A DNA stretch of 14,222 nt from NCBI GenBank assembly GCA_903873735.1, contig CAIQPO010000045.1, positions 1 through 14,222 of the forward strand. Direction: 5' to 3'. The notes beneath the pieces are model-generated. The model was not told where the DNA came from and did no database searches. It worked only from the letters and a program-made list of their open reading frames with translations. Below are positions 1-8,496 of this stretch, piece after piece. Both the position numbers and the translations under genes were made by a program. Position 1 is the stretch's first letter, and each line of letters opens with the position of its first letter. This DNA comes from Candidatus Collierbacteria bacterium (GTDB lineage Bacteria > Patescibacteriota > Microgenomatia > UBA1400 > MFAQ01).

Positions 1-884
1 AACCCACCTAAAACTGAAGCCCAGTTTAATATGCCTAGCTGGAATGACATGTGGTCGCCAATACCCCAGCTTGACCCACCGTATCCCCATGGAGAGTAAA
101 TTAGCTGCTTGATAAAGGGGAAGTGGTCATAAAAATTAAATGGGCTGGCTTTTGCCAAGTAGCCTCTTTCTAAGATAACTGGCAACCAGTAGTAAAGAGT
201 CAGGATAAGCGCACCAACAATACCTAGGGTGAGGTAGGTAAGACTTTTTCTGACTTCTGCTTTGGGTATATAAATTAAGATAAATAACAAAATTAGCGGT
301 AGGGTAAGGATAGTGGCTGGTTGATGGCTTAAAACTAAAAGAGAGATTGAAATCGCAAAAACTGCAGTGTTTACCAAATTTTTATCTTTTACCAATCTAA
401 TTCCCGATAAAACAATTAAGGGGAAAAAAGCAAAAGCAAAACTCTCACCCAAACTACCGCGAACAAATAGATTGACGGCACGATATGGGGTGTAGGTGTA
501 GATAATTGCTCCCACTAAAGCAATTGATGGGCTTCTGGTGAGATAGATAGCTAAGAAATACATAAAGGTAGAGGCGAGGAATACAGAGAGTATCATGGCT
601 GCCTTGAAAGATTGGGTGAGACCAAAGCCTAATCTCTCGAAGATGTAGGTAATGTAGTAAGGTAGCTGGTAATTGAATTCTGGGAAAGGTGAGCCATATT
701 CAAAATGCATATCTGGCGCTAGGCGGGGAGGAAATTGCCCTAATGAGATTGCTTTGTGATACTGATGAAGATTGGCTATTTGAGTTTCGTCGTGGAAGGT
801 GGGCATTCTCAAATCCAAGTAAGGTGAAATCGCAGGAATCAGCATCAACAAACCAAGGAGGAAAATTGCGAGTCTATTTCTCAT
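1..884 (-). CDS. YfhO/PTPS-related multi-pass membrane protein, N-terminal part (partial)
   Basis: An open frame runs from ATG at 884 to the left edge with no stop (294 codons), so the C-terminus is missing. It begins with a signal-anchor-like hydrophobic stretch (residues 5-22). An extracytoplasmic loop follows with F-H-D-E-T-Q (30-35) and R-L-A-P-D-M (54-59), then repeated hydrophobic segments. It shares with the next two genes upstream in the operon the R-G-S-L-G-E type loop, the Y-W-L-P-V-I-L-E segment and the F-I-K-Q-L-I-Y-S-P-W-G-Y-G block. The acidic pair in the first outer loop resembles the GT-C glycosyltransferase layout, and the family is often labelled 6-pyruvoyl-tetrahydropterin synthase-related or YfhO-like. 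A role as a lipid-linked-sugar transferase is inferred. It lacks the two loop cysteines of its paralogs. Its start overlaps the preceding gene's end by 11 bp, implying translational coupling. Confidence 0.85.
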   Translation of the reverse strand, partial: MRNRLAIFLLGLLMLIPAISPYLDLRMPTFHDETQIANLHQYHKAISLGQFPPRLAPDMHFEYGSPFPEFNYQLPYYITYIFERLGFGLTQSFKAAMILSVFLASTFMYFLAIYLTRSPSIALVGAIIYTYTPYRAVNLFVRGSLGESFAFAFFPLIVLSGIRLVKDKNLVNTAVFAISISLLVLSHQPATILTLPLILLFILIYIPKAEVRKSLTYLTLGIVGALILTLYYWLPVILERGYLAKASPFNFYDHFPFIKQLIYSPWGYGGSSWGIGDHMSFQLGILNWASVLGG

Positions 885-2538
885 TTTCTCTAAAGTATTT
901 AATGAAAAGAAGAAGAGCAATTAATGAAATTACAGAAATTAGATTTGATCTAAATCTAATAGGAGTGTCTTCAAAAAATCCTTGGATAAGATGATGACCC
1001 GAACTGAGGCGAACGGTGATTAGACCATAATCATTGTCGGAGGTAATACTAATTGGAGCGGGAAGGCGGTTTTGATATAAAGTCCAGCCAGGGAAATAGA
1101 CGACAGGGAATCTAACTTCTGCGTCATTGGAGTAAACATCAAATTCTGAGGAAAAATAGTTTGATCTTTTGTCAAAGTAGTTGGTGCTGACATTGCCTTT
1201 AATTATTTGCGGCATTGATGGCGCCAGACTGTTGGGAATTTTGGTGGATGAGTTTGGGAGGTAATCAAGCAGAGCAGCTCTTGCTTGGTTTTCATATTCT
1301 GCACCTTGCAGTTTGTTTTCATCGGTAACATTCGGTAAATACCGACCAAATCTAAATAAAGACGAAGTGGAAATGATGACTAGGATTGAGAGAAAAATTA
1401 TTAAAAATCTCTTTTGCTTTATTACCTCAATTTGAAGCGCAGAAAGAGCTGAAATCAGGAGGGCGGTAATCCCGAGGAATCTCCAAGGAAATTGTGCATA
1501 GTGTAGGGTGGAAATTGAATTCCAGATATGAAATGACTTGCTGTGAATCATGAAGATGGAGAGAAATGAAAGTATAAAAAATACAGAAAGTGTTAATTGT
1601 TTGAATTTATCCTTTCTTGAAAGCAAAACAAAAATTGGTGTCGTAGATAAGACTATTAGCCCCACAAAGCCGATGAAAAATGAGAGTACTGGACCAGGGC
1701 CGATAGAGGGAGAGCCAAAACCCCAAGGTGTGGGAGTAAAAAGTTGTTTTATGGAAAGAAAATGATTATCAAATTTGTAGTAATCCTTTATCAAGTAATC
1801 AGTTTGAGACAATCCTTTTTCAAAGATAACTGGAAAGAGAAAAAATGCCGACAGACCCAAACCAATGAAGGAAGAAATCATTAAAGCCTGAATTTTTTCT
1901 TTTGTAATCCCCTCTTTGATTAAGTAAATTAAACAGATAACTACGATAAATATTGCCGAAAGCATTACTGTGACATTGTGAGTTGAAAGGAAGGCAGCAA
2001 TAAAAAGAGCTGTGGTGACAATGGTGATTTTTTCTGGCTTCTTTATTAATTTAATCAGACCACCCAAAACACCAGGAAGTAGTGCTAGTCCATAGCTTTC
2101 TGATATTGCGCCGCGTACAAAAATGTCTAGGACTCTGTAGGGGAAAAAAGTATAGACAAGGGCGCCAAAGAAAGCTGGAACAGGAGATGCTATCTGTAAT
2201 AAAAAGTAGAAAGAAAATAGACTTGAAAATACAACAGCCAACAAGATAAGTGCCTTGGCTGTGTCTACAAAAGAAAAACCAAGCGCGTGTATTGACTGAC
2301 CAAGATAATAAGGAAATGCTGAGTAGAAATTAAATAAAGGCTGACCATAGGCAGCACCCATATCTGGAGCCCAGCGGCATGGAAGCTGTCCGTCTTTAAA
2401 ACATTTATCCATTTGATAAAGTCTCATCACCTGTAAGTCGTCATGCATGGTAAAGTATCCAGGCTTGAACAGCTCTCTTGAAGAAAAGAGGGCGATTAAG
2501 ACTAGTAGAAGTGATAGCAGGAAGGTTTGCTTTCTCAT
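874..2538 (-). CDS. YfhO/PTPS-related multi-pass membrane protein (paralog 2)
   Basis: This 554-residue protein has an N-terminal signal anchor (about 4-20), then an outer loop with M-H-D-D-L-Q (31-36) and W-A-P-D-M (56-60). About ten further hydrophobic segments follow, including the Q-F-P-W-R-F-L block. A C-terminal globular part contains Y-F-P-G-W-T-L-Y-Q-N-R, the signature seen near the end of YfhO-like proteins, and is followed by a last membrane helix. Cys46 and Cys54 in the first outer loop match a pair in the next paralog and could form a disulfide. By analogy with GT-C enzymes, H32-D33-D34 would lie near the active site; the substrate is unknown. The ATG overlaps the upstream gene's TGA (ATGA, 4 bp), so the start is well supported by context. 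It could also be a polymer or teichoic-acid-modifying protein like YfhO. Confidence 0.9.
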   Translation of the reverse strand: MRKQTFLLSLLLVLIALFSSRELFKPGYFTMHDDLQVMRLYQMDKCFKDGQLPCRWAPDMGAAYGQPLFNFYSAFPYYLGQSIHALGFSFVDTAKALILLAVVFSSLFSFYFLLQIASPVPAFFGALVYTFFPYRVLDIFVRGAISESYGLALLPGVLGGLIKLIKKPEKITIVTTALFIAAFLSTHNVTVMLSAIFIVVICLIYLIKEGITKEKIQALMISSFIGLGLSAFFLFPVIFEKGLSQTDYLIKDYYKFDNHFLSIKQLFTPTPWGFGSPSIGPGPVLSFFIGFVGLIVLSTTPIFVLLSRKDKFKQLTLSVFFILSFLSIFMIHSKSFHIWNSISTLHYAQFPWRFLGITALLISALSALQIEVIKQKRFLIIFLSILVIISTSSLFRFGRYLPNVTDENKLQGAEYENQARAALLDYLPNSSTKIPNSLAPSMPQIIKGNVSTNYFDKRSNYFSSEFDVYSNDAEVRFPVVYFPGWTLYQNRLPAPISITSDNDYGLITVRLSSGHHLIQGFFEDTPIRFRSNLISVISLIALLLFIKYFRENEK

Positions 2539-4226
2539 GATGTCTTTCTAAATATTAGCCACAATACTGTAGGAATTGAAATAAGACTTAATAAGTTGCC
2601 TATTAACCTTGGTGCAGTATCTGTGATTTTCCCTTCAATTTGATAGGTGCCAGGTGTAAGCGTTAGGAACATATTTCCATCAGTGGAGTAGTGGGCGGTT
2701 ACTGGCTTGCCGTTTAAGTAGATATTCCACCCTGGGAAATAGAGTCTGTTTAGCTTAAGTAGCACTTCTTTTGAGGTTTGATACTCAAAGGAGAAAGAGG
2801 TAGAGCTGGTTTTGTAGTTTTTGATGCTTGCTTCTTTTATGGATGAGCTGGGAAGAATAGGGGCTGGAGAGTTTGGAGGTAGGTCGGCTGATGTGGGTAG
2901 GTAGTCGAAAATGCTAATGGTCATTTGGCGATCCCAGAGATATCCAGAAAATTTTTCTTGCTCGGTAATTTGTAACCAGCGGGTGGGGCGGAAGTAGGAA
3001 ATTGAAACCAAAAAGGTCAAAAGAATAGTAGAGATACCTAACCACTTTGCGTATTTAGAATTTATGTCGAATAAATATATACCAACCCCGAGAATGAAGA
3101 AGAAGTTTCCGAGCACTAAAAATCTCCAGGGGAATTGGAGAAAGACTAGTGGAGGAAGTAACTTCCAGATAAGTGATGATTTTTCGTGGGCCATAAAGGT
3201 GGAAAAAAGCCCTAAAACCAGTAACGAAAGCGAGATAAGACTTATTTTTAGGTGACGTCTTTTAATAAGATTGATGAAGATTGATATCAAAGATAAAACT
3301 AAAAGGATCAGTAGAACTGGACTGTAAAAAAAGGAAAGATCGTCTGTAGGTCCGATCTCAGAAGAGCCGTAGCCCCAAAAAGTGGATATAAAAAGCTGTT
3401 TGAAGCTGATGAAATGAGCTCTATAGTCGAAGTAACCACCTATCATTGTTTCGGTGTGAGCGAATTTCTTTTCGAGAATAACAGGCAGCAAGAAGAATGC
3501 AGAAATAAGAGCCCCGGTAAGTATTGATGATAGGAGCCATTTTGTAAGAGACAGAAGATTTTTTAGATTGATTTTTTGAAGAATTCCAGAGAAAAGAGCA
3601 AATAAAAAAACTGTGGGAGTGAAGATTAGGGTGGTGACATTGTGTGTGGCAAAAAGTAGTCCAAAACTAAGGCCGAGCTTAGCCATATTTGATAGATTAG
3701 GGCGGTTAACTAGCCTTAATGCAAAAAATGTAATTAAGGGAATTATTGTGAATGCCCAAGCTTCTCCCATAGCTCCCCTGGAATAAATGTCTGAGGCTCT
3801 GTATGGAGCAAGTGCATAAAGAGAGGCAACGGCAAGTGCTGCGTAATTATTTTTGAATAGCTCTTTGGCGGCAAAATACATAGCGACATTTCCAAGTAGG
3901 AGTGAAAGAATAAAGCCGATCTTCACTGAATCAAAGAGACCAACTCCAGCAAGATTAAATAGAGACATAAGGTAGTAAGGCAAAGGACCGTAGTAGTTGA
4001 ATTGGGGATAACCAAAGCGATAGCCCATGTCGGCGGTGAAGCGACAAGGAATCTGACCTTCACGGAAACACTCTGACATTCCATAAATTCTTATCGCTTG
4101 AAGATCGTCATGCATGGGAAAATAGCCAGGTCGCAGAAGTGTGAAGAAGGTGGGAGTGGATATCAAAGTGACAAATATTAGCGGGAGCGCCTGGGAGAGT
4201 AGTCTTTTTAGAGGGTTTAGGTTCAT
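2535..4226 (-). CDS. YfhO/PTPS-related multi-pass membrane protein (paralog 3)
   Basis: This 563-residue protein has the same architecture as its two downstream neighbours. A signal anchor (about 12-31) is followed by an outer loop with M-H-D-D-L-Q (38-43), Cys53, Cys61 and T-A-D-M-G (64-68). Many hydrophobic segments follow, then a C-terminal soluble part with L-Y-F-P-G-W-N-I-Y-L-N-G-K and a final transmembrane helix. The R-G-A-M-G-E loop, the F-L-L-P-V-I-L-E segment and the S-F-K-Q-L-F block line up with the paralogs, so this array most likely arose by tandem duplication. The start ATG overlaps the TGA of the preceding GT39-like gene by 4 bp. The likely job is membrane-embedded transfer of a lipid-carried sugar or related group; neither donor nor acceptor can be read from the sequence. 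Confidence 0.9.
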   Translation of the reverse strand: MNLNPLKRLLSQALPLIFVTLISTPTFFTLLRPGYFPMHDDLQAIRIYGMSECFREGQIPCRFTADMGYRFGYPQFNYYGPLPYYLMSLFNLAGVGLFDSVKIGFILSLLLGNVAMYFAAKELFKNNYAALAVASLYALAPYRASDIYSRGAMGEAWAFTIIPLITFFALRLVNRPNLSNMAKLGLSFGLLFATHNVTTLIFTPTVFLFALFSGILQKINLKNLLSLTKWLLSSILTGALISAFFLLPVILEKKFAHTETMIGGYFDYRAHFISFKQLFISTFWGYGSSEIGPTDDLSFFYSPVLLILLVLSLISIFINLIKRRHLKISLISLSLLVLGLFSTFMAHEKSSLIWKLLPPLVFLQFPWRFLVLGNFFFILGVGIYLFDINSKYAKWLGISTILLTFLVSISYFRPTRWLQITEQEKFSGYLWDRQMTISIFDYLPTSADLPPNSPAPILPSSSIKEASIKNYKTSSTSFSFEYQTSKEVLLKLNRLYFPGWNIYLNGKPVTAHYSTDGNMFLTLTPGTYQIEGKITDTAPRLIGNLLSLISIPTVLWLIFRKTS

Positions 4227-5734
4227 TTTAGTTCGAAGAATTGAAGATATTCTCGGGTTCCATCTGGTCTAATGGCCTTGGGAAACTCTGCTACTAAGGT
4301 TAGTTTGGAAAGCACAGGTTCGGGCATAAAATTCCTGCTTTTGTTTAGAACTAGATATCTTTTATTGGATTTTGCAGTATTTAGAAGGCCTTCGGGAATT
4401 TTATCTACTCTGGGAGGACTACCAACAATGGTGATATTTTTGTGCCCTTCGGTGTAGATTTGGAGACCGTCGGGTAAGGTGCCAAAGTACCCTTCGGTAA
4501 AGACAACCACTTTTTCTCCTTTAGCTTCTTGGTTTTTTAGATAGTCTGCAACTTGGACCTGACCAAAACCTGCAGTCCACTCTTCCAAGTAGCCACTGCG
4601 CATATCTCTAGACATAGGAGCAGTAGAAGGAGAAATTAGGTAATTTATGGTGACATAAAGAGGGACTATTAAAGTGAGGGGAGAAATTAATTTGACCAGT
4701 AATCCTTTGCGGGTGGAAAGAAAGTATAGCCCTTGAGCAGCAACCACCAAAAGAGGCATGGTAGCAAAAAGAATGTATCTGCTGGTATATACTTTGGCGA
4801 TTGAACCTTGGGCAATTAACGGAATGAGCGACAGTAAGACGAAAAATAGAGAGGTTTTTAGATTTTTCTTGGAAAAATGAGCTACTGCAATATTTACAAT
4901 GATAGTGGGGGTGAGAAGTAGATATATCCAGTTTGCAGTAGATTTAAGGTTACCCACTAGAGGGTTTAAGGGGTGTGTGAGAACCTCGCTAAATGAAAAA
5001 ACATAGTCTTGGTTTCGGGAGTTGATCATGCCGAAGCCTGGTCCGAGACGGAGCACAGAATAGATGACCTGGGAAATTACTAATGCCGCAAACCCGTGAA
5101 TAACTATCTGCTTGAGTGAGCCTTTTAGTACACCCTTGTTGATAAAAAATAGAATTATTAGAAACGACCAAAGATAAAAGAAGATTGCTGGTGATTTGGT
5201 AATTAGTCCACCACCTAAAGCAAAACCTAAGAACATAGCAGTGTCTAGCCTGGGTTTTTTGGCATACAAAACGGATAAGCCCATCACCCAGACCCCAAAA
5301 GCTGCGAGCAAACTATCAGCGAGAGCCATTCTGTCGAAAAAGAAGGTGAAGGGAACTGTGGAATATATGAGCATGGCAAGACCACCAACCAATAAACTAC
5401 CAGAGACCTGAAGTGTGAGGAAACCAATTCCAATTAATGAAATGAAGCCGGCTGCAACTGATACCAATCTTCCTGCCACTAGTGGATCAGAAATGAACTT
5501 AAGTGCGGGCATGGTAAGCCACATAAAAAGTGGTTGTTTGCCATCTGAAAGAGGCAAGAAACGCAGGGTGGCTTCAGCTTTCATTACCTGCGACCAGCGA
5601 ACATAGATGCCTTCATCTACAAACACGGGAATACTATTTAGATTTGAGAGACGCAATAAAAAGTAGATAGCTACTGAAAACAAACACAAAAAGATGGCTC
5701 CATTAAATTTTTTCATATTTGCCATCTGCGTCAT
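4223..5734 (-). CDS. ArnT/PMT-like (GT39-type) membrane glycosyltransferase
   Basis: This GT-C fold protein of about 500 residues resembles the ArnT/protein-mannosyltransferase superfamily, which moves a sugar from a polyprenyl phosphate to an acceptor outside the membrane. After the first helix comes the outer loop F-V-D-E-G-I-Y (about 37-43), with the acidic pair expected of the catalytic site. It is followed by D-G-K-Q-P-L-F-M-W-L (about 64-73), the family's second loop motif. About ten more hydrophobic segments and a C-terminal globular part follow. The start is uncertain. ATGs at 5734, 5725 and 5716 give overlaps of 32, 23 or 14 bp with the upstream GT2 gene. None has a clear Shine-Dalgarno site, and the 5716 start (M-K-K-F) gives the most usual signal-anchor N-terminus. 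Its position directly after an ALG5-like GT2 fits a donor-maker/donor-user pair. Confidence 0.88.
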   Translation of the reverse strand: MTQMANMKKFNGAIFLCLFSVAIYFLLRLSNLNSIPVFVDEGIYVRWSQVMKAEATLRFLPLSDGKQPLFMWLTMPALKFISDPLVAGRLVSVAAGFISLIGIGFLTLQVSGSLLVGGLAMLIYSTVPFTFFFDRMALADSLLAAFGVWVMGLSVLYAKKPRLDTAMFLGFALGGGLITKSPAIFFYLWSFLIILFFINKGVLKGSLKQIVIHGFAALVISQVIYSVLRLGPGFGMINSRNQDYVFSFSEVLTHPLNPLVGNLKSTANWIYLLLTPTIIVNIAVAHFSKKNLKTSLFFVLLSLIPLIAQGSIAKVYTSRYILFATMPLLVVAAQGLYFLSTRKGLLVKLISPLTLIVPLYVTINYLISPSTAPMSRDMRSGYLEEWTAGFGQVQVADYLKNQEAKGEKVVVFTEGYFGTLPDGLQIYTEGHKNITIVGSPPRVDKIPEGLLNTAKSNKRYLVLNKSRNFMPEPVLSKLTLVAEFPKAIRPDGTREYLQFFELK

Positions 5735-6461
5735 TCATTCTGACCATGATGATTTGTTTGAGCATGTCGACTGATTCTTTAACGAAATTTCTATCTTTGC
5801 CTTTGGATACATCTTCATCTCTCCATTTCACATCTACCTCTTTTAATTTTGACCCTAGCTTTTCAGCCATAAAGAGAAGCTCTACATCAAAGGCAGAAAC
5901 TACCCAACCTTTGGTTTTTTTGCCACCTTTTAGCACTTCAAGATGGGGGAAGATTCGCTTTAGAAGAGTAGCTTCATATGCTTTGAAACCGCATTGGGTA
6001 TCGGAGACATGCTTTAGAAGAAATAGACTGCGAACCAAACGAAAACCCCAGGAGGTAAGTTGTCGGTACCAGGGGAAATTTTCTCTCATCTTACCTCTCG
6101 AGCCAAACACAACACCAAAGCCTTTGTCGAACCAGGGTAAAAGTTTACTCACTTCTTTTAGAGGGGTAGATTGATCCATGTCAGTGGTAAGAATATATTC
6201 GCCTCTAGCCTCCTTGATACCATTTAAGAGACCTGCAGCTTTCCCTCCATGACTACCATGAATGAGTTTGAATCCTTTGTTTTTGGCGGCGAACTTCTTG
6301 ATGATTTCGTCTCCCCCATCGGTGGAACCATCATCATTTATGATGACTTCCCAAGTAAAATCAGCAGTTTTTAGATATGAGTGCATTTGCTCAAGCACAC
6401 CCCTTTGAAGGTTTTCTTTTTCGTTGTAACTGGTGATGACGACAGAAAGTTTTGGATTCAT
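5703..6461 (-). CDS. GT2 glycosyltransferase, ALG5-like (polyprenyl-phosphate glucosyltransferase type)
   Basis: This 252-residue soluble GT-A fold enzyme is read from S-V-V-I-T-S-Y-N-E (6-14), N-D-D-G-S-T-D-G-G (42-50) for nucleotide binding, T-D-M-D-Q-S-T-P (93-100) supplying the metal-binding DxD, and D-T-Q-C-G-F-K-A-Y (154-162). The spacing and the D-T-Q-C-G-F-K block match the ALG5/DPM1 branch that transfers a sugar from a nucleotide donor to dolichyl or undecaprenyl phosphate at the cytoplasmic face. No C-terminal transmembrane segment is visible, unlike GtrB, so it would be peripheral. The exact sugar cannot be told. Its start codon shares one base with the oligoribonuclease stop (TAATG), and the following ArnT/PMT-like gene begins inside its end, suggesting coupled translation of donor maker and user. 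Confidence 0.9.
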   Translation of the reverse strand: MNPKLSVVITSYNEKENLQRGVLEQMHSYLKTADFTWEVIINDDGSTDGGDEIIKKFAAKNKGFKLIHGSHGGKAAGLLNGIKEARGEYILTTDMDQSTPLKEVSKLLPWFDKGFGVVFGSRGKMRENFPWYRQLTSWGFRLVRSLFLLKHVSDTQCGFKAYEATLLKRIFPHLEVLKGGKKTKGWVVSAFDVELLFMAEKLGSKLKEVDVKWRDEDVSKGKDRNFVKESVDMLKQIIMVRMNDADGKYEKI

Positions 6462-7000
6462 TATTTGAAGATATTCTCTTTATAGTATTTTAACTCACCG
6501 ATGGATTCTTTGATGTCGGAGAAGGAGCGATGAGGCTCTAGCTTGGGAAACTCTGGGAGCTTGGGGTACATATGTCTAGCGATTTCTTTTATTGTATCGA
6601 CATCGATGATGTGATGGTGGAGATAGCCATAGATCTTGGGCATGTGGTGAAACAGGAAATGACGGTCTACATGAACTGAGCAACCAGCAAGCATACCTGT
6701 TTGGGGAGGAAGATGTTTTTTGATGAAAGCTAGAGTTTTTGATTCTGCCTGTTCAAGGGTGACTCGTGATGAGATTATCTCTGAAGTAAGACCAGACTTC
6801 ATAAAGTGATCCTTACACCAGTCAGACATAGTATCAAGCACTTTTTTTGGCTGGTGAATAACCAAACGAGGACCTTCGTCTATTACTTTAAGCTGGCTAT
6901 TGGTAATTAGAGTGGCTATTTCTACAATTTGCCCCTTGGTGGGGTCGAGATCCGTCATCTCCAGATCCATCCAGATGAAGTATGGGGAGGTGGTAATCAT
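6461..7000 (-). CDS. orn: Oligoribonuclease (DEDDh 3'-5' exoribonuclease)
   Basis: This 179-residue protein is close to the usual Orn length of about 180. It carries all DEDDh residues: D12 and E14 in W-M-D-L-E-M-T, D112 in V-D-R-H-F-L-F, and H157 and D162 in H-R-S-F-S-D-I-K-E-S-I. The ending G-E-L-K-Y-Y-K is typical of the family. Orn degrades two- to five-base RNA fragments and linear pGpG, finishing mRNA turnover in the cytoplasm with divalent metals. The usual G-N-S-I-G-Q-D segment reads G-C-S-V-H-V-D here. It sits inside a glycosyltransferase operon, overlapping the upstream GT-C gene by 4 bp (ATGA) and the downstream GT2 by 1 bp. I see no mechanistic link to glycosylation, so this may be a compact-genome co-expression effect. 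RNase T or another DEDDh exonuclease is less likely given the full Orn pattern. Confidence 0.95.
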   Translation of the reverse strand: MITTSPYFIWMDLEMTDLDPTKGQIVEIATLITNSQLKVIDEGPRLVIHQPKKVLDTMSDWCKDHFMKSGLTSEIISSRVTLEQAESKTLAFIKKHLPPQTGMLAGCSVHVDRHFLFHHMPKIYGYLHHHIIDVDTIKEIARHMYPKLPEFPKLEPHRSFSDIKESIGELKYYKENIFK

Positions 7001-8496
7001 TTTTGTGGGTGAACTAATCTATATATCTTTAAATGATCTATTTGCCACATCTGATCTATCTTGGCAATTCCAAAGACGGCGATCTGCCACTGTGGATGAC
7101 CTTCTGGCTTGCAGGAATCACCATCTTCACAGATAACAAACAGCTGATCAACAACCTTTTCTTCTCCTCGTACCAGATTTGCTTTCTTATTTTCCAAAAA
7201 GTATCTATACGATTCGTCGTAGTTTTGCTTAGCAATCAAACCAAAATTGAAATGATTGCCTTTGGATTCTTTGATGATTAAATCGACAGCTGCTTCTGTG
7301 CGCTGGAGCTGGCGATTTGGATTTTGGAAGGTGGGACTGAATTTTAAATTTAGGAATACTATAAATAAGATGGCACTAGCACCTAAAATCTTGAATATTA
7401 GATTTGATCTTAGAAGATAGGACAGCGATACACCAGTAAGCAAGAAAAAGGCGGGGTAAATGAACCCCAGATAGTGGATATACACATGCTGTTTGTAGAC
7501 TCCGAGACCAAGGAAGCCAGTGAAAAGCCAAGCAAGAAGTAGAAGATGAGGTTTTTTATTTTTGACTTGGGTGAGAGACAGAATAAAAAGGACTAGCAAA
7601 ATGACGAAAACAAGAAGCGAGTAAATCTCTTGTCTGGCTGTAACTAAGTCGGTAGTAGCCTGGGAGATTACTGGCAGGAAGCGATCTGACCTGGCTGGAT
7701 TCAGATTTACTGTGGTCTGACGATTGGTGAAGAAGGTTTTGAAGGCGTTGAAGTTCATACCTTGATGTTTTAGGTCAAAAAGAGCCAGTGGGCTCATGGA
7801 AAGGAGGAAAACAAATATGGCAATGACTGTATTTTTTAGGAGAGACTTAAGTTTTTCAGAATCTTTTTTCACTTTTAAGAAAGTCAGAATAAAATACAAA
7901 GCCAAAACTGGAGAAAGTAGCAGTCCGAGATAGTGCATTTGCAGTGCGGCTGAAAAAGAAATTGCTGCAAAAATTATGGATAGAAAATGATTTTTGGCGT
8001 AAAGGCGATAAATAAACCAAACAGAAAGTAGGGCAAAAAGTGGCATGGGGTTTGGATTCCAGGAAGATCTGGAGTAAATAATGGCTACAGGTGATAGGGC
8101 AAAGAAAAGAGCGGATGTCAGACCAGCGACTCTACCAAACCAGTGCCTACCGATAATCCAGGTAAGAAAGACGGTAAGGGTTCCGATTAAGGCGACCATT
8201 ACGGCTGGACCAACAGGATTAAGCCAAGAAATAAGAAGCGCTGGAGCCATCATGTAGTAGTAGAGTGGACCAAGATACATGTTTCCGATTGAGGTCTGTG
8301 GGCCAATAAAAACAAGATTGCCCTTGGTTATAAGGTCGCGAACAATTCGGACATCTCGTCCTTCATCTCCTAAAAAAGTAAGGAATTCGTTGATCCTGTA
8401 GAGCCTTAGGAAAAGTGAAAGCAAAACGATTCCGGCTATCAGCCAAAACTCAAGCTGGTTTTGCTTGATCCATTTTATTATCTTAGTTTTTTCCAC
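6997..8496 (-). CDS. ArnT/PMT-like GT-C membrane glycosyltransferase
   Basis: This 499-residue polytopic protein has a first helix at about 15-31, then an outer loop with F-L-G-D-E-G-R-D-V-R (about 40-49) holding the acidic pair expected at a GT-C catalytic site. The segment Y-L-G-P-L-Y-Y-Y-M-M occupies the position of the second loop motif. A long series of hydrophobic segments and a C-terminal soluble part follow. This layout fits dolichyl/undecaprenyl-phosphate-sugar-dependent transferases. The start codon is GTG at 8496; no in-frame ATG lies close by. It overlaps the preceding GT2 gene by 19 bp and the following orn by 4 bp. Acting after the GT2 that heads the operon, it probably uses that enzyme's lipid-linked product on the outer membrane face. 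The acceptor is unknown. Confidence 0.88.
   Translation of the reverse strand: MEKTKIIKWIKQNQLEFWLIAGIVLLSLFLRLYRINEFLTFLGDEGRDVRIVRDLITKGNLVFIGPQTSIGNMYLGPLYYYMMAPALLISWLNPVGPAVMVALIGTLTVFLTWIIGRHWFGRVAGLTSALFFALSPVAIIYSRSSWNPNPMPLFALLSVWFIYRLYAKNHFLSIIFAAISFSAALQMHYLGLLLSPVLALYFILTFLKVKKDSEKLKSLLKNTVIAIFVFLLSMSPLALFDLKHQGMNFNAFKTFFTNRQTTVNLNPARSDRFLPVISQATTDLVTARQEIYSLLVFVILLVLFILSLTQVKNKKPHLLLLAWLFTGFLGLGVYKQHVYIHYLGFIYPAFFLLTGVSLSYLLRSNLIFKILGASAILFIVFLNLKFSPTFQNPNRQLQRTEAAVDLIIKESKGNHFNFGLIAKQNYDESYRYFLENKKANLVRGEEKVVDQLFVICEDGDSCKPEGHPQWQIAVFGIAKIDQMWQIDHLKIYRLVHPQK

Noticed and set aside
689..994. 101-codon plus-strand frame across the junction of the first two paralogs
   Set aside because: It is antisense to two well-supported membrane protein genes and has no domain, promoter or ribosome binding site.
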